Assembly: GCA_013398175.1 (NCBI GenBank)
Contig: VZRZ01000211.1
Span: forward strand, 403,533-467,532
Reading direction: 5' to 3'
Length of the DNA stretch: 64,000 nt
Source: Climacteris rufus
Taxonomy: Eukaryota; Chordata; Aves; Passeriformes; Climacteridae
Position numbers and translations under genes: made by a program. Positions within the stretch are counted from its first letter, which is position 1. Each line of letters begins with the position of its first letter. Below, piece by piece: positions 15,401 through 26,979 of the stretch. Under the pieces are notes generated by a model. It was not told the DNA's origin and did no database searches. It worked only from the letters and a program-made list of their open reading frames with translations.

Positions 15401-15855
15401 GATTTTATTTTTCATATTAAGATATTCCTCCCTGTTATATTGGATTATTTCAGCATTTTTACTGATTTAAGAAAAAAAAAAAAAATCAGTGTGGAATGAT
15501 AAAATAGAACCTGAACAGAAACAAGTCAGAAACACCTGACATATAATAAGGTCTCTGAGTCTGAGTGTTATTTTCCCAAATCAAGGCGTATTCTTAAGGC
15601 TGTGCTGTTCTGGTAAGCCACAGATTCAGACTCTTGTGAGGAGATTGGCACAGCAGCATAAGTCTTCTAGCCCCTTGATTTTTTTTTTTCAGTCTTTCCA
15701 AGGACCAGTTAATTTTATCCGCTCTGCATTTTGGGGGTTCCTGGTGTTCAGTTCAGTCCAGTGTGTGCCTGGTGAGAGGCTCATTATCCTCCACAGGCTC
15801 AAAACAAACCCTCGATTTTGAAAAGGCAACAAAAGAGGTGGCTGGTCCTGGTTTC
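9490..15855. other. Noncoding stretch, no recognised gene
   Basis: About 6.4 kb without a recognisable exon. The longest ORF here (15020-15499, plus) has no family signature and ends in a poly-lysine tail read from the A14 run at 15472-15485. No CR1 end or tandem array was seen. Confidence 0.6.
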
Positions 15856-16139
15856 CGGTGGCCCCGGCCGGGCCAGCACGGCGGGCTCGGGGCCCCGGCG
15901 CAGCTGGCTCTTTGTGAGCTCGGGCATAATGAGGAGGGCTCGGGAGGAAGCTGACACAGGTGTGCCACGAGGCCGGGGACTTGGCTGGGGACACTGCCCC
16001 GGCTGTGCACGCACGTCTCCCCACACACAGGTCTTGTGTTCGGCCTTGGCCACGGCCTTCAAGGGCCTCCTTGTCGCAGCACAAACAACCGCGTCGCGCA
16101 GCCTCCCTTGTGCGCTGCATCCTGGCCCGAACTGCCCGG
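15856..16139. promoter_or_regulatory. CpG island, candidate internal promoter
   Basis: About 25 CpG dinucleotides were counted by eye in 284 bases, including CCCCGGCCGGG near 15863 and CCGCGTCGCGCAG near 16091. GC is far above the AT-rich surroundings. In vertebrates such islands usually mark promoters. It lies upstream, on the minus strand, of the candidate alternative first exon at 6.9 kb and could serve a transcript that includes it. Overlapping ORFs on both strands are typical of GC-rich DNA and show no known domain. No TATA box or start site is assigned. Confidence 0.7.
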
Positions 16140-16583
16140 AATAATCCCCTTTCTCAGCCCTAATACCACAGCAGAAATGTCATCCTTATTCTGCAGTGCT
16201 GGCATTTGTCAACTTGGTGGGTACAAAGACAGCATTCATTGAGCAGGAGACAGGCAGAGGGCCTCAGGAAAAGCCCTTCAAGGGGACAGAAAATATTCTT
16301 CTGTCAAACTTGGAACTCTACAGGAGCCGCCGTTTGTCTTCAGGTCTAGCAGAACTGGAGAAAGGGCTGTCTTGTGTTGACCTTCAGCTGGGGTTGTCGG
16401 GCAAGTTCAGGTTTATTTTTTAGGACAGCTGACTGGAAACAAATGGCCTTTTTTCTGGGGCAGTGCCATCTTTAACAGTTATACAGTCTACCCTGTTCAG
16501 CTCTGTTCACTCTTGGCAAAATTAAACCTACAAGAAATGGATTTATCTTCACACTTTACACATAGATGCAGCTATTCCAATAT

Positions 16584-16599
16584 CAGATAATATTATCTG
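16584..16599. repeat. 16-bp perfect palindrome with inverted GATA motifs
   Basis: CAGATAATATTATCTG is self-complementary over all 16 bases. It carries two AGATAA words in inverted orientation, the core bound by GATA factors. A role as a GATA element is inferred only. Confidence 0.6.
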
Positions 16600-18900
16600 C
16601 TGTGCAACACTTCGAAATAAAAGGTTCTTGCCAGCCCCAGGGGACAGCTTGAGCTCTCTAAAAGGTACCAGTGAGAGGCAGCGATATGAAGGAGGGGAAG
16701 GCTGCTTTCCCTGGGCATCCTAGTAAGCCCTGCAGTATGCTGAGGGACAGCAGACATTTCCACTGGTGACACATACATCAACAACAACTGATGGAAGAGA
16801 TAAAGCCCTTTTGACAGTTTGCTCAATGAGTCAGCAGACTCCTCACAAACAGCATTGATTCCTTTTGCCCTTGCTGTTGAGTTAAAGTAGATGGCTTAGG
16901 ATAGCACCACATAACCAAGAATATTCCACTTTACTGCAAACAGATCCAGTGGTTTTGTAAATATCTTATTACCCGCTATCTGAACACAAGCACTTGAGCT
17001 CACGTAAAACTTTCTCTGCTCGGGGCAATGCCCTGGGGTATTTGTGTTATGAAGACTGCTGCAATAGAGATCTGGGAAGGCTTAATTTCAGACAATCTTA
17101 TTTTTCTATTTTAAATTGTCCTACAATGAGACTGTTAAAACACACCTTATTACAGAAGTTGCTGTGGTTTAGTGAAAAGTTAAACTAATTTAGTGGGCCA
17201 TTAATAACATGCCCTGGGCTATTCCCCACTTGCTCCCATTACAGAGCACTCTAAAATTATAGAGTATATCTGCTGGTATGGAAACACAGCTACCTTTGGG
17301 GTGGAGACCAGTACCAGCCTGTGCTTTGCATTCTCCTAACTCCCCACGGTAATAAATCTTCTGGGTGAAAGTACTGAGGTACACTCAGTAGGCCTTCAGG
17401 AAGAGAAGCTACCAAATAGCTTCCAAAATGTGAGGCTGTATTAATGACAGTGGGATTTGAATCAGTTTTGAGAAGCTGAAACAACTTCATCATAATACAT
17501 AATTACTCTAAATGTGGAGTTAATAACAGCAGCAATAAGAAAAGGATATGGAAAGAGAGGAATATTCACTAAGCATTTAACTTCCATGGGTAAACAAAAA
17601 CAAGAGTATGTGTTATGTACATTTAGCATGAGGTATACAATTCACTAAACAAATATAGGTAATTTTGCTTAAAATGGTGAATGTTACAGTTCACTTTGAT
17701 ATTTTAAATGGCTCATATGTAAAGCTCCATACTAAATACTGAGAACTAATGGAAATTGACAGAGAAGACTGGGACAGTGGGATAGCACCTCAGGTGACCC
17801 TTTCCTAAATGCTGGAGTAGCCAAGCCAGCTTTGGAGGAATTGTGTTCTAAGCCATTCCAGTTCCTTCTTGAAAATAAAAGGAAGAACATGTGTCAAGCA
17901 TGTCACTGTTATTCCATTCCAATAGTTATGGGGGTGCTTTGGTTGCACAAGAAGATGCTACAGCTGTCAGACTGGGCTGTGGGCAGCAGGCTCTGCACTG
18001 CCAGGATGCAATGGGGGGAACATGTGCAAGATATAATTTCAGAGACTGCCCACCACCCACTTCTTTTTAAGGATGTGGTTCTGCAGATGAAATTGGGATA
18101 TAAACAGGAAAGGCTTCCTCATTCTTCTTGTTATCTGCATAAGCAGTACAAAGGGAATTTCTCTAAATTATCTGTGGATAAGTGCCTTATTCCTAAACCA
18201 TCTCTTAGGACTTCAGTTCATGCTGTTTAAACTCATGTCTTTACTATCAGCCAAAGGAGCGTTTAAAAATCCCTTGCCTGTCCTTTATTCCCCACTAGGT
18301 GTAAAACAGTGGAGCAGATATTTTGTGCTTAGAAATACATTAAGAATGAGTAAAGAGAACTCTTCAGAGTGTGTGGACAGACAATTTAAAGACTATAAAC
18401 ATAATCTGTAGTACATAGACATAGTGAACTAAAATAGAAATGTAATAGGGTGCTATGAAGGACAGAGATGTAAGAAAAAGTGTGGAATTATGCATTCACT
18501 GTAATTTGCAAAATAGCAAGCAAGTGTAATGTTAATACCAAACAAACTTGCACAGACACAGATGTGCACAGCAGTGAGAAGTTCATATCTGTGCTGTCTC
18601 AGCAGCTTCTCCAACTGTCAACACTGTTTCCTGCTCTTTCTCTGATTTTTTTTCAGTGGGCAATATTCTTAAAATACTACATATTAAAATAGTCACCTTC
18701 TCTAGAAGGGATGGTGGGACAACTGTTTTAAAGTGAAAATAGTATTTGTGATGTCTGTGTGTATAGTTTTAATTCTGTGCTTTTTCTCTGCTTCTGTTTG
18801 ATTTGTGAAATGGCAAAAAATTCATTGTGTTGTATCATATGATATTAGTGAACTTAAACATGTTAAAACTTCTGAAAAAACTATTAAGAACAACCTCCAA

Positions 18901-18934
18901 ATGGCAAATTTACTTAATTTACTTAATTTGCCAT
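18901..18934. repeat. 10-bp inverted repeat around a 9-bp tandem repeat
   Basis: ATGGCAAATT at 18901-18910 is matched by its reverse complement AATTTGCCAT at 18925-18934. The 14 bases between belong to a short repetition of TACTTAATT. A simple hairpin or replication-slippage product is likely. Confidence 0.7.
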
Positions 18935-21044
18935 CACTGATCACACACTGTTATTCAATTTAGGTTCATGACCTAGTAGCTGATTCAGAATATTAGGGTA
19001 GATGCACGTGAACTGGGATGGAGCTAATGTTTTACAATGCCTATACTATCCTTTTGCTGTTTTCCTCAGGCTTTATCGAATTATTCAACAGTATTATTTT
19101 ATACAAAACTTATAAAGCTTAAAACATGTAACTATTTTCTGTAAGTAGGAGTGGGTAGGGAACTACGAAAGAACTTAGCTGAACTTTTTAATTAAAATAA
19201 ATTGAGTCTCTAAGTTGGCACTGTTCCCCAATTGATTTCTATCTATGACATCTTGCAATTTGTGCCAGTTGAGTGCCAGTTGATTGTGCCTGTTATGAGT
19301 AAATGTGTCAAACCAGTGGTGGTAAAGAAAAAGGGGGGAAAAAAGCTCTTGATACCAAAAAAACTGTAACCACACAGGGACTATCTTTCAGTTCTCTTAT
19401 GAGGCTGTTGTTTCATTGCTTCATATAGAGGAAATGAAGGTCATCTGATTACCTCACAGGTTGGCCTGAGACTGAGCATGTTGTTCCCCATCAACGTGAG
19501 AAATGTTTTAGAAATGCATGGTTTGACTTGAGGAAAGGGCAGCAGTGAATAACCAGCTTGGAGTGGTACTTGGCAAGAAGGTTGTGATGACAGTATATTT
19601 TTGAAGGCACCATGAAACAAAGAAGTGTTCCCAAAAAGGAGACATGCACAACAAATTCCAGGGCAGAACAACAGCTGCAAAAATCTTTTCTGCCTTTGAA
19701 CTCTGCTTTTAAACTGAACGGCTTTGTTTTGCAGTGCCTACAAACAACTGGAGCATTTCCAATGTCAGTATTCATACCTGTTAGTAGAAAAGTTGGAGCT
19801 CTTTACAGCCATCTCGGGGTGTAGATGGATCTGCATTTAACAGGACTTTTTTAACCAAGGAGGAGAGCTATTTAAACTTATTAGTTCAGATTTTACAAGC
19901 GTGATCTCTGCAGGCTGCACAGCCACTGTCAGTGGGCAGCACTGCTCTGCAGACAGAAGGGCTTGCCAGGGCTGGCTTTGTGCATAAGGTAATGTGGAGG
20001 ACACAAGATTAGGAGTGCTGCTGTGAGGTGTCCATACATATCTGTCACTAGGGTAACTTGCAGGTGTCTGTCTGCCTAGAATGCAGGTCCTGTCATGTCA
20101 CTGGATATGCCCCCATCACACCTGGGGGAACGCAGGTGGCCCTGCTTTGTTGGGTGCTGGTGTCCTGCAGGCAGCCCAGGCACACATCAGGAGCATCACT
20201 GCTGGTGACACGGCTGCAGCTTCTCCTCAGGTGACCATGGTGGGCTGTGGCAGCTCTCAAGTGCTGTCATAAAAGCTGTGTGGTCTGCCCCAACCAATAC
20301 AATCATAACTGCTGCTCTTTGCTTATGATATTGCTTTGGAAAACATTCTCATTGTCCATATTCACTAGAAGCTGTTTTGGGACTTTGTTCCAGCCTACAT
20401 TGAACACTATATGGAGAGCTGTGCTGAAAATGTAAGGCAGTACTGTCACACCAAAGTCAGTTTTGTATACTTGTAGAAGAAATTGCTTTCAACCACAACT
20501 TAGCAATAATCTGCTGAAGTGTGTGGGGCCAATTTAGGATTTGCATTCCCCTCTTTCAAACAATTAGTTCAGCTAAAAGTGGGTTGTAGTAGTTTAACCG
20601 AAAGAAAACACGTAATGCCTCTTCTGCTAACCTGCATTACAGATGAACTAAGAACAAAAGTAGAATTGCACACAAAGCTCCTGCTCAGCAATGAGTTTTT
20701 CAAATTACAGTTCAAATCTTCTCCCTAGAAAAACAGTGACCGAGGTTGCCTGTATTTGATCTGCAGTGCCTGTGTGTCGTGCACAGTAACAGCTGTTTGC
20801 TCCTGCCAGGGGGAAGGGGACAGTGTGGGGCTTCCAACAGCTGGGAGCAGGTTGTTTTAGCATTTGCACTAGTAAATAGGAAGAACAAAAGGAAAAAGTG
20901 GGACCTTGCCAGTAAAGGGGCATATAAATAAAGAACGAAGAACTTTTGTCAAGGAAATAGGTACTAACTATTCACAAACCTGTTTGCTGCAATAAATAAA
21001 TAAAAGTCTTGGAGCACGGAGTTTTGCACTACTTTGAATATAGC

Positions 21045-21062
21045 AATGACCTTCAGGTCATT
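21045..21062. promoter_or_regulatory. Inverted 8-bp arms holding everted AGGTCA half-sites
   Basis: AATGACCT, two bases TC, then AGGTCATT. The arms are exact reverse complements, so the AGGTCA nuclear-receptor half-sites form an everted repeat with spacing 2. The symmetry is seen directly; receptor binding is inference. Confidence 0.4.
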
Positions 21063-22252
21063 CAGATAGAGACTAATATCCCCACAAGCAAAGGGTATTT
21101 TCATTCCCTTAGGTGGAGAGAGCCAAACAGATCCTTAGACTGTAAACAAGGTAGAGTTTGCAGAAGAAATTAAGAACCCAAGGCATACTGACTTCCTACG
21201 GCTGGCTTGAAATTCCTGGACTAATGGTGTATTACCATAGCAAGATACAGAATAGGAGGAAAGGGCCTGTGACAATTTTGGCCAGTGTGAAGGTGAACTT
21301 CTCTTTGCAGCATCTGTACTGTTTGCACATTTGCTTTCCCTAAGCCAAGCACTCAGTCACGTAGACAGGTATTTGAAAACAAACAAGCCCAGGTGTTAGC
21401 TGAACCAGTTACTCAGTGGCACTCTCTAAACCAAGACCCTAAATCCCAGTATGTTCTGGTACTTGACTAAAGAAGCAGCAAACTGAATGTCATTTCCTCC
21501 CATATTACATACAATGTGTTTCTTTGGTCCCTTCTTAGTAGAAATTGCAGTTTGCTGCATCAGATTTTGAAAGGAATACTCTGAGAACTTGTGTTGCAGA
21601 CCAGATGTCACAAAATAGACACAAAATGTGCACTTGTAGATGGTGGGAAATTCGGTCAGTTAAATGAAAGTAAAAATGTTTGTTTATTATATTTGAATGA
21701 GAGTCAGCCTTCCAAAATGCTGACTAGCACCGAAGGCAGGTATGACTTTGGTGTCTCATTTCCCCTCAGCACAAACAGCGTGAGCAATACCATCAGTTCT
21801 TTCAGCCTTGCCTACGTGTACATCCCTCTTGGTGATGAACTGCCTGAAGTCAGTTCTCTTCCAGAACACAGGAGAGTAAATGAGGTAAAATGACCGTCAG
21901 ATAGTCTGCACTTACTGGTAGTTCATCAACAGAGCTCATTATTTTATGTTTTTTTTTCTTTAGAGCTGTAACTTTCATGCTCTTCCTTATTATTTTCTTC
22001 TTTTCTTCTCTTAGGATCAGTGTTCTTAATGTTTAAAAACTTCAGCAGTGGAGAAAAAAAAGATGTGTAAAGTCTCCTCCAAGTTATTCTTCTCTGCAGA
22101 AAAGCAGTGCTCTGTCATCTACAAATGAAGCTTTCTTTCCGATTACACCTCTCTCTCCTCAGCACTCTTCTCCACCCTGACTGCTTGCTCTTTTTAGTCA
22201 CATTATGATAAACAGATTCAGTTCTGTGGAGCTCGGTGGTAGTAATAACTTA

Positions 22253-22264
22253 GCCCCATGGGGC
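22253..22264. repeat. 12-bp perfect GC-rich palindrome
   Basis: GCCCCATGGGGC is self-complementary and stands out in AT-rich DNA. It fits a loose AP-2-type GCC-N-GGC pattern, but a 12-bp palindrome may be chance. Confidence 0.4.
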
Positions 22265-23272
22265 AGAAATATAACTTTATAGCCTGGGATCTGTCAGAAG
22301 TGGTGATATGTAGGTTTGTACTGTAAGGAGTTGCAGGAAATGCAGCTTACGGACTTATTTATTAAAATCTATTGTAGAAACAGATGCACAAGCTGCAGCA
22401 ATTAATGAAAAAAGTCAGAGAAATCTGACTGTATACAACTTGCAAATTATTTTTAAACACATAATTGCACTAGTAAACTGTTTTCAATTAATGATTTATC
22501 AGTTCCGTTTAAAAATGAGCAGGAGATCGCAAAAGAGTTCAGAAACTGCAGTAGATAAAGCAATATTGCACATTGGCTTTGGGTTCTTCTGAATTTCAAC
22601 CAAAAATAAGCATAGATGATGTTTTTTGTTTTAGTACTAAAAACTTGCTGGGAACTTGAAATTTTGCTTTTTTATCTCTTGTACAACATCTGAACTGCAA
22701 TCACTTTCCCACACTTGATTGGAAATAGAAATGCTCTTGACTGGTGAAAAAAGAGGTTCCTTCAAGTACGGAGCAACCACAGACAAACATTAACTCCTAT
22801 TAAATATGTCACTAATACCTGTAAAGAGACCACAGGAACTGAAGTGTTCTGTATGTTGTGCTGATTCAAAACTGGCAATAAGATATGCATCCCTTAGATG
22901 CACAGAAAGATGGAAGAAAGTATCCTACAAAGTTTGTCATTCCAGTATAATCAGCATTAAGATCAAAGCACTTCCAGTGGTACATCATTTGGCAACCTCT
23001 CCCCCTCTCCTTTAGGTGCAGTGGAAGTCTTGTTCAAAACAGGACTTTTAATTTTTAAATATATTGTAAACATACACATTTGAATACATATTTACTTGAA
23101 CATAAGCTCAAAATGTGCACACTATGTACTTGGGGAGGCTTGCGGCAATCCTCAATTCTTGAGTTGCTCCTATTCCTGAAGTTAAAGGAAACTTCCTATT
23201 GAAAAGGTTTTTGCTGTTGGTGACAAATGCTCATGAAACACTTGGTGATAATTATAGGTAGGTACCGTCAGG

Positions 23273-23332
23273 TAATATGGCTCATTAAAAGAGCCATAAT
23301 AGTAATATGGTTCATTAAACAACTCAAAGATG
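23273..23332. repeat. 30-bp tandem duplication, copy 1 forming a hairpin
   Basis: Two units begin TAATATGG and continue with CTCATTAAA or TTCATTAAA (23273-23302 and 23303-23332). In the first unit TATGGCTC (23276-23283) pairs with GAGCCATA (23291-23298) around a 7-base loop. Unit 2 has lost that symmetry. Confidence 0.75.
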
Positions 23333-23343
23333 AGGATTTTGTG

Positions 23344-23379
23344 GACCAAATAATCAAAGATGACCAAATAATCAAAGAA
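23344..23379. repeat. 18-bp tandem repeat, two copies
   Basis: GACCAAATAATCAAAGAT at 23344-23361 is followed at once by GACCAAATAATCAAAGAA at 23362-23379, a 17 of 18 match. It lies only 11 bases after the 30-bp duplication, so slippage has acted repeatedly here. Confidence 0.85.
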
Positions 23380-24879
23380 TATCCCATGAACTCAGTGCAA
23401 ATGTCTGTAGGGTCTCAGCATGTGATTCAGCCTGTACTTCTGTTTTGTGCAAAGCTATAGAACACAAGCTGACTCTTGAATTGCTGAAAATACATGCTGC
23501 AGTATACTTGAATACCTTTAGCTTCCTAAGAGGTGTAGGCATCATATTCAGTACACAGGATTGCACTCGAGCAGGCAGGTGAGGAAAATGCAAGTACAGC
23601 AGCATCAGCAAAGAGTGGATAACTGTAGGATTTGGAGAGGGGAAGAAGAATGTTGATTGAGAATTATGACAAGTTAGTCTTGGGGAGTAATACCACAACA
23701 GACCTAAAAGAGTGACTAAATTTGAGCAATCTTCAGACTGCACTAGTCCTAAAACATTTCCAAAAGCTCTGTCCTCTGGCTGCCTGCATCAGCTCTTGTT
23801 CTTTTTCACCTTCAAGCAGCTGTTTTTCATTCATGAATTCAATCTGCCCTACTGAACATGGGCTCACCTACAAGTGACACAGTTACAGGCAATGAAAGTG
23901 ACCTAGTGCTGTGTGTATCACACATAGATGTATTGCTGGCATTTAAATACAACTTTCCTACCCAGTAAATGCAAATGCACAAATACTGTAAGAGACCAGA
24001 GTGGAAACTGATTCTTGCAGAATGTCACAAAACTGAGCCAGGGAAAGGGGACAACTATTGGAAGTGCTGTTCCTGGTGAAAAAGACTGAAACCATCTCAA
24101 CACATCACTCTGGTTGTCTGCCACCTCTTCCTGGTGGAACAGCTGTGTCTCATGGACAGTAGTGCCAAATGCTAAAGAGGTGCAGCATGAAGAGCATGGA
24201 TGTGTTCTCTCCTCATTACCAGAACAAGGTCATCCATCAGTGCCATTATAGTGGTTTCATTTGTGCCCTGGCTTGCATCCAAGTTGTACTGGGACTGCTT
24301 CAGTTAGCTAAGGTAGGCTCCCTGAACTCTTGTAAGGCATATATTTCTTGCTACAGGCAGAACATTCCTTCAAAGGACTGTATCTATACTTTTGTGAATA
24401 TCTGTCAGCCAGACAAGAAGCTGTCCAAGATGTTCATATAGGGAAGTAGTAAATTGATTTGAACTTTTGCCATACATTTAACTAGCCCTTTTATAAATAT
24501 TAAGAGATTGAGCATGTACTGTGCTGTTTAAGTTGCTACTGCACAGTTCTAACTTTCCCCTTCCCCCTACCACCTCCGCCCTTTTAGTATCATGCTAATC
24601 AAGCTGCAGACATTTGGGATCAAAATGTACTGGCAGAAAAGGGAAAAAAAAACTTCCCCAGTGTTACTGCTGGACCTGGGATTAAAAAAACCCCATATTA
24701 ATACTACTGGCTACAAAATAGCTTAATGCCTGGATCCTGCAGTAGGAATACCTTCAGCAAACCCATTTAATAATTCATCTTCATCTCTTTTAAAAGAAAT
24801 ATAACTATAAAAGTGTCCATGAAATACATATTTCCCTTTATGGAACAGGGAAGAACAATATTCCACCAATTCCAGGCAT

Positions 24880-25110
24880 CCATCTAATTAGCTTTAGGCT
24901 CAGCAGCGTATCTTTAACAAGCTTGCAGGTACGTTTTTAAAGCATTCCTTGCTTATTCAGCCTATCTAAACAGTCTCCTGGTTTGTCTGCCTTTTAAGTT
25001 TAAACTTGTCAGCTTTCATGATTATTGTTGGTGTCAGTGGCTCACAGCAGATACATATTATTTGGTTTAATTTTGTTTGTATTAATTGGGTTGTGTTTTC
25101 ATGGGAGGTC
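24880..25110. other. Possible conserved noncoding element
   Basis: This AT-rich segment holds TAATTAGC (about 24887), a 12-bp palindrome AAGTTTAAACTT (24996-25007) and TATTAATTGG (about 25080), words typical of homeodomain-bound developmental enhancers. No ORF or repeat is visible. The call rests on composition alone and needs alignment to other genomes. Confidence 0.2.
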
Positions 25111-26935
25111 ATTACAGTGAAAAAGTTTTATATATAAATCCAAAGAGGCTGAAAAAAGTAAAATTAAAAAAGAACTCCTCTGCTTGCTCTAAATGGAAAT
25201 AAACTGGCAAGGTCCTAAGATTCTACAGATTTCTGTAACCTTAATGAAACTTAGGCACCCTGGAAATGAATAAAGTGTGTAGTGCTCAGTGTATAACCAA
25301 GATGTCAGGACTTGGGCAATGAAGGCCTAGAAAGGCCCTCCCGTATGCAGGGGCAAGGCCAACCTCAGTGGTCAGTCTGTAGGGAGGCTGGGCCCAGGCA
25401 GTGAGACAGCCCTGTCATGCTGGGATACAGATCTGATGGAAACAGCTACCACTGTGAACCTGGTTACCCTGCACAAGGCTCCTCACTACACTGGTGCCAA
25501 CTCCCTGACCTTTACAAACTGACAGAGCTGCCTCTGCACAGCAGATAAGCAATCACCCATTTGAGGTCAAAGCTGCTGATGCTGAGTGCACAACACAAGT
25601 AAAGCCACAAATGAGTGTACTGCCAGCTGCAAGGATCCAACTGCATGGCACATCCTTGTTTTATCCTGTCTTTTAGGCATATCATTACATACGTACCTTT
25701 CTCCCAGAAATAAAACTGTCAATCTAGGAGCATGTATGATTTATACTATTTATACATGAAATGTCAGCTGCTTTTCTTCAGTGTGTGCTAGGGATGTTCA
25801 GCAACTTAAAAGGTGACTTAAAGGTGAAGTCCTAAATCTCTTGCATAAGTCTATTCCATTCCACATCCCCACTCACTGGAGAAAGGTAATGAACATAAAC
25901 CATACATATAAGTTGATGCATCTAAATATAGTATAGGAGTCTTGGCTTATGTGTGGTCAGTAACACTGGACTGTTTCACACAGTTCAAAGATGGTCTTTT
26001 GAAACAGAAGGCTGGGAAGAACAAGAGCCTGTCAGCCTCTCTGCTTTGTGACCATCAGCTTTAGTGCTGGAGCAAGTATGGCTAATCCAGAGCAAAGTTT
26101 ATTTCACAGCACTGGAGGGGGTGGCCCCTCAACAGCCTTTGGCTTTGAGATGACTTTAGCTCTTTTCAATTGCCAATATAGCACCTGCACTCGGAACACA
26201 TTTTTAAAAGTAGGTCACAACTGCACATGCAATTACTGATTGCACAAAACAGGCAGGCTATAAAAGTGTCCTGGTGTATCTGCTTTAAGTGCTGGCATGC
26301 AATGTCAAGAAAACCAGAAACACAGGACCACCTGTGGAGTCCTCATTGCAGTATGATCCTGTTAAGTTAATACTCTCGAGCCTCTCTGCTGACTAATACA
26401 GGCAAACATTACAGCCAGCCAGGATTTTAATAAGCGGGACACTTCTGCTGAGGGTATGTGCCAACCCTAAGCTTGCTGTGGAAAGCAAGCACAAAAGTAA
26501 GCAAGAGGTTAAAAAAGAAAACGTCTGGCTTTTTCAACAGCTGGGTTCCATTGTGAAAGGGTCATGTGGTGCCAAGGAAAACAGAAAATAGGAAGGCACA
26601 CAGATTTGTTAGTTTGAAGTAATTGACCACATGGTGTCCAATGGTTTGTGTTCTCATGTTCTCCAGAGTGAAGTCCCACGGGAGCTGAGGCAGGGGTTCC
26701 AGTTCCTAGCACTCTATTGTTTACCCTGATGGTTTCCAGATGCTGGAGACAAGGACAGTGAAATCTTTGGGATGCTGCCAAAGAATGAAAAAGACTAAAG
26801 AAAATACTGAGGGTATTTTTTAAATTTTATTTTTAAAGAGACAGTACTTAGTGAGAAGACCACCTTCATTTACAGTTCCTTGCTCCCTCAATACACATGC
26901 CCACGCTGCTTCTCTCGTTTTCTGCCACTTCTCCC

Positions 26936-26979
26936 TTTTTTTTTTGTTTTTTTTTTTGTTTTTTTGTTTTTTTTTTTTT
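26936..26979 (+). repeat. T-rich tract with spaced G (A-rich on minus)
   Basis: Forty-four bases of T interrupted only by three single G. On the minus strand it would read as an A-rich tail, as left by a retroposed RNA, but the sequence on its right (26980 onward) is not a family I recognise. A plain simple repeat is the safer reading. Confidence 0.85.

Larger units (their letters stand above)
16140..26935. other. Noncoding stretch, no recognised gene
   Basis: Roughly 10.8 kb, AT-rich, with short chance ORFs only. It carries the small palindromes, inverted repeats and tandem repeats listed separately (16584, 18901, 21045, 22253, 23273, 23344, 24996). The part 25290-25680 is richer in G and C but shows no exon signature. 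Confidence 0.6.

Noticed and set aside
15020..15499. 159-codon plus-strand ORF, among the longest in the window
   Set aside because: No domain, signal or family signature; it ends in lysines read from a poly(A) run. It is not near splice sites that fit a neighbour.
15689..16163. Several overlapping ORFs on both strands
   Set aside because: Open frames on both strands are expected in a CpG island; none shows a recognisable protein.
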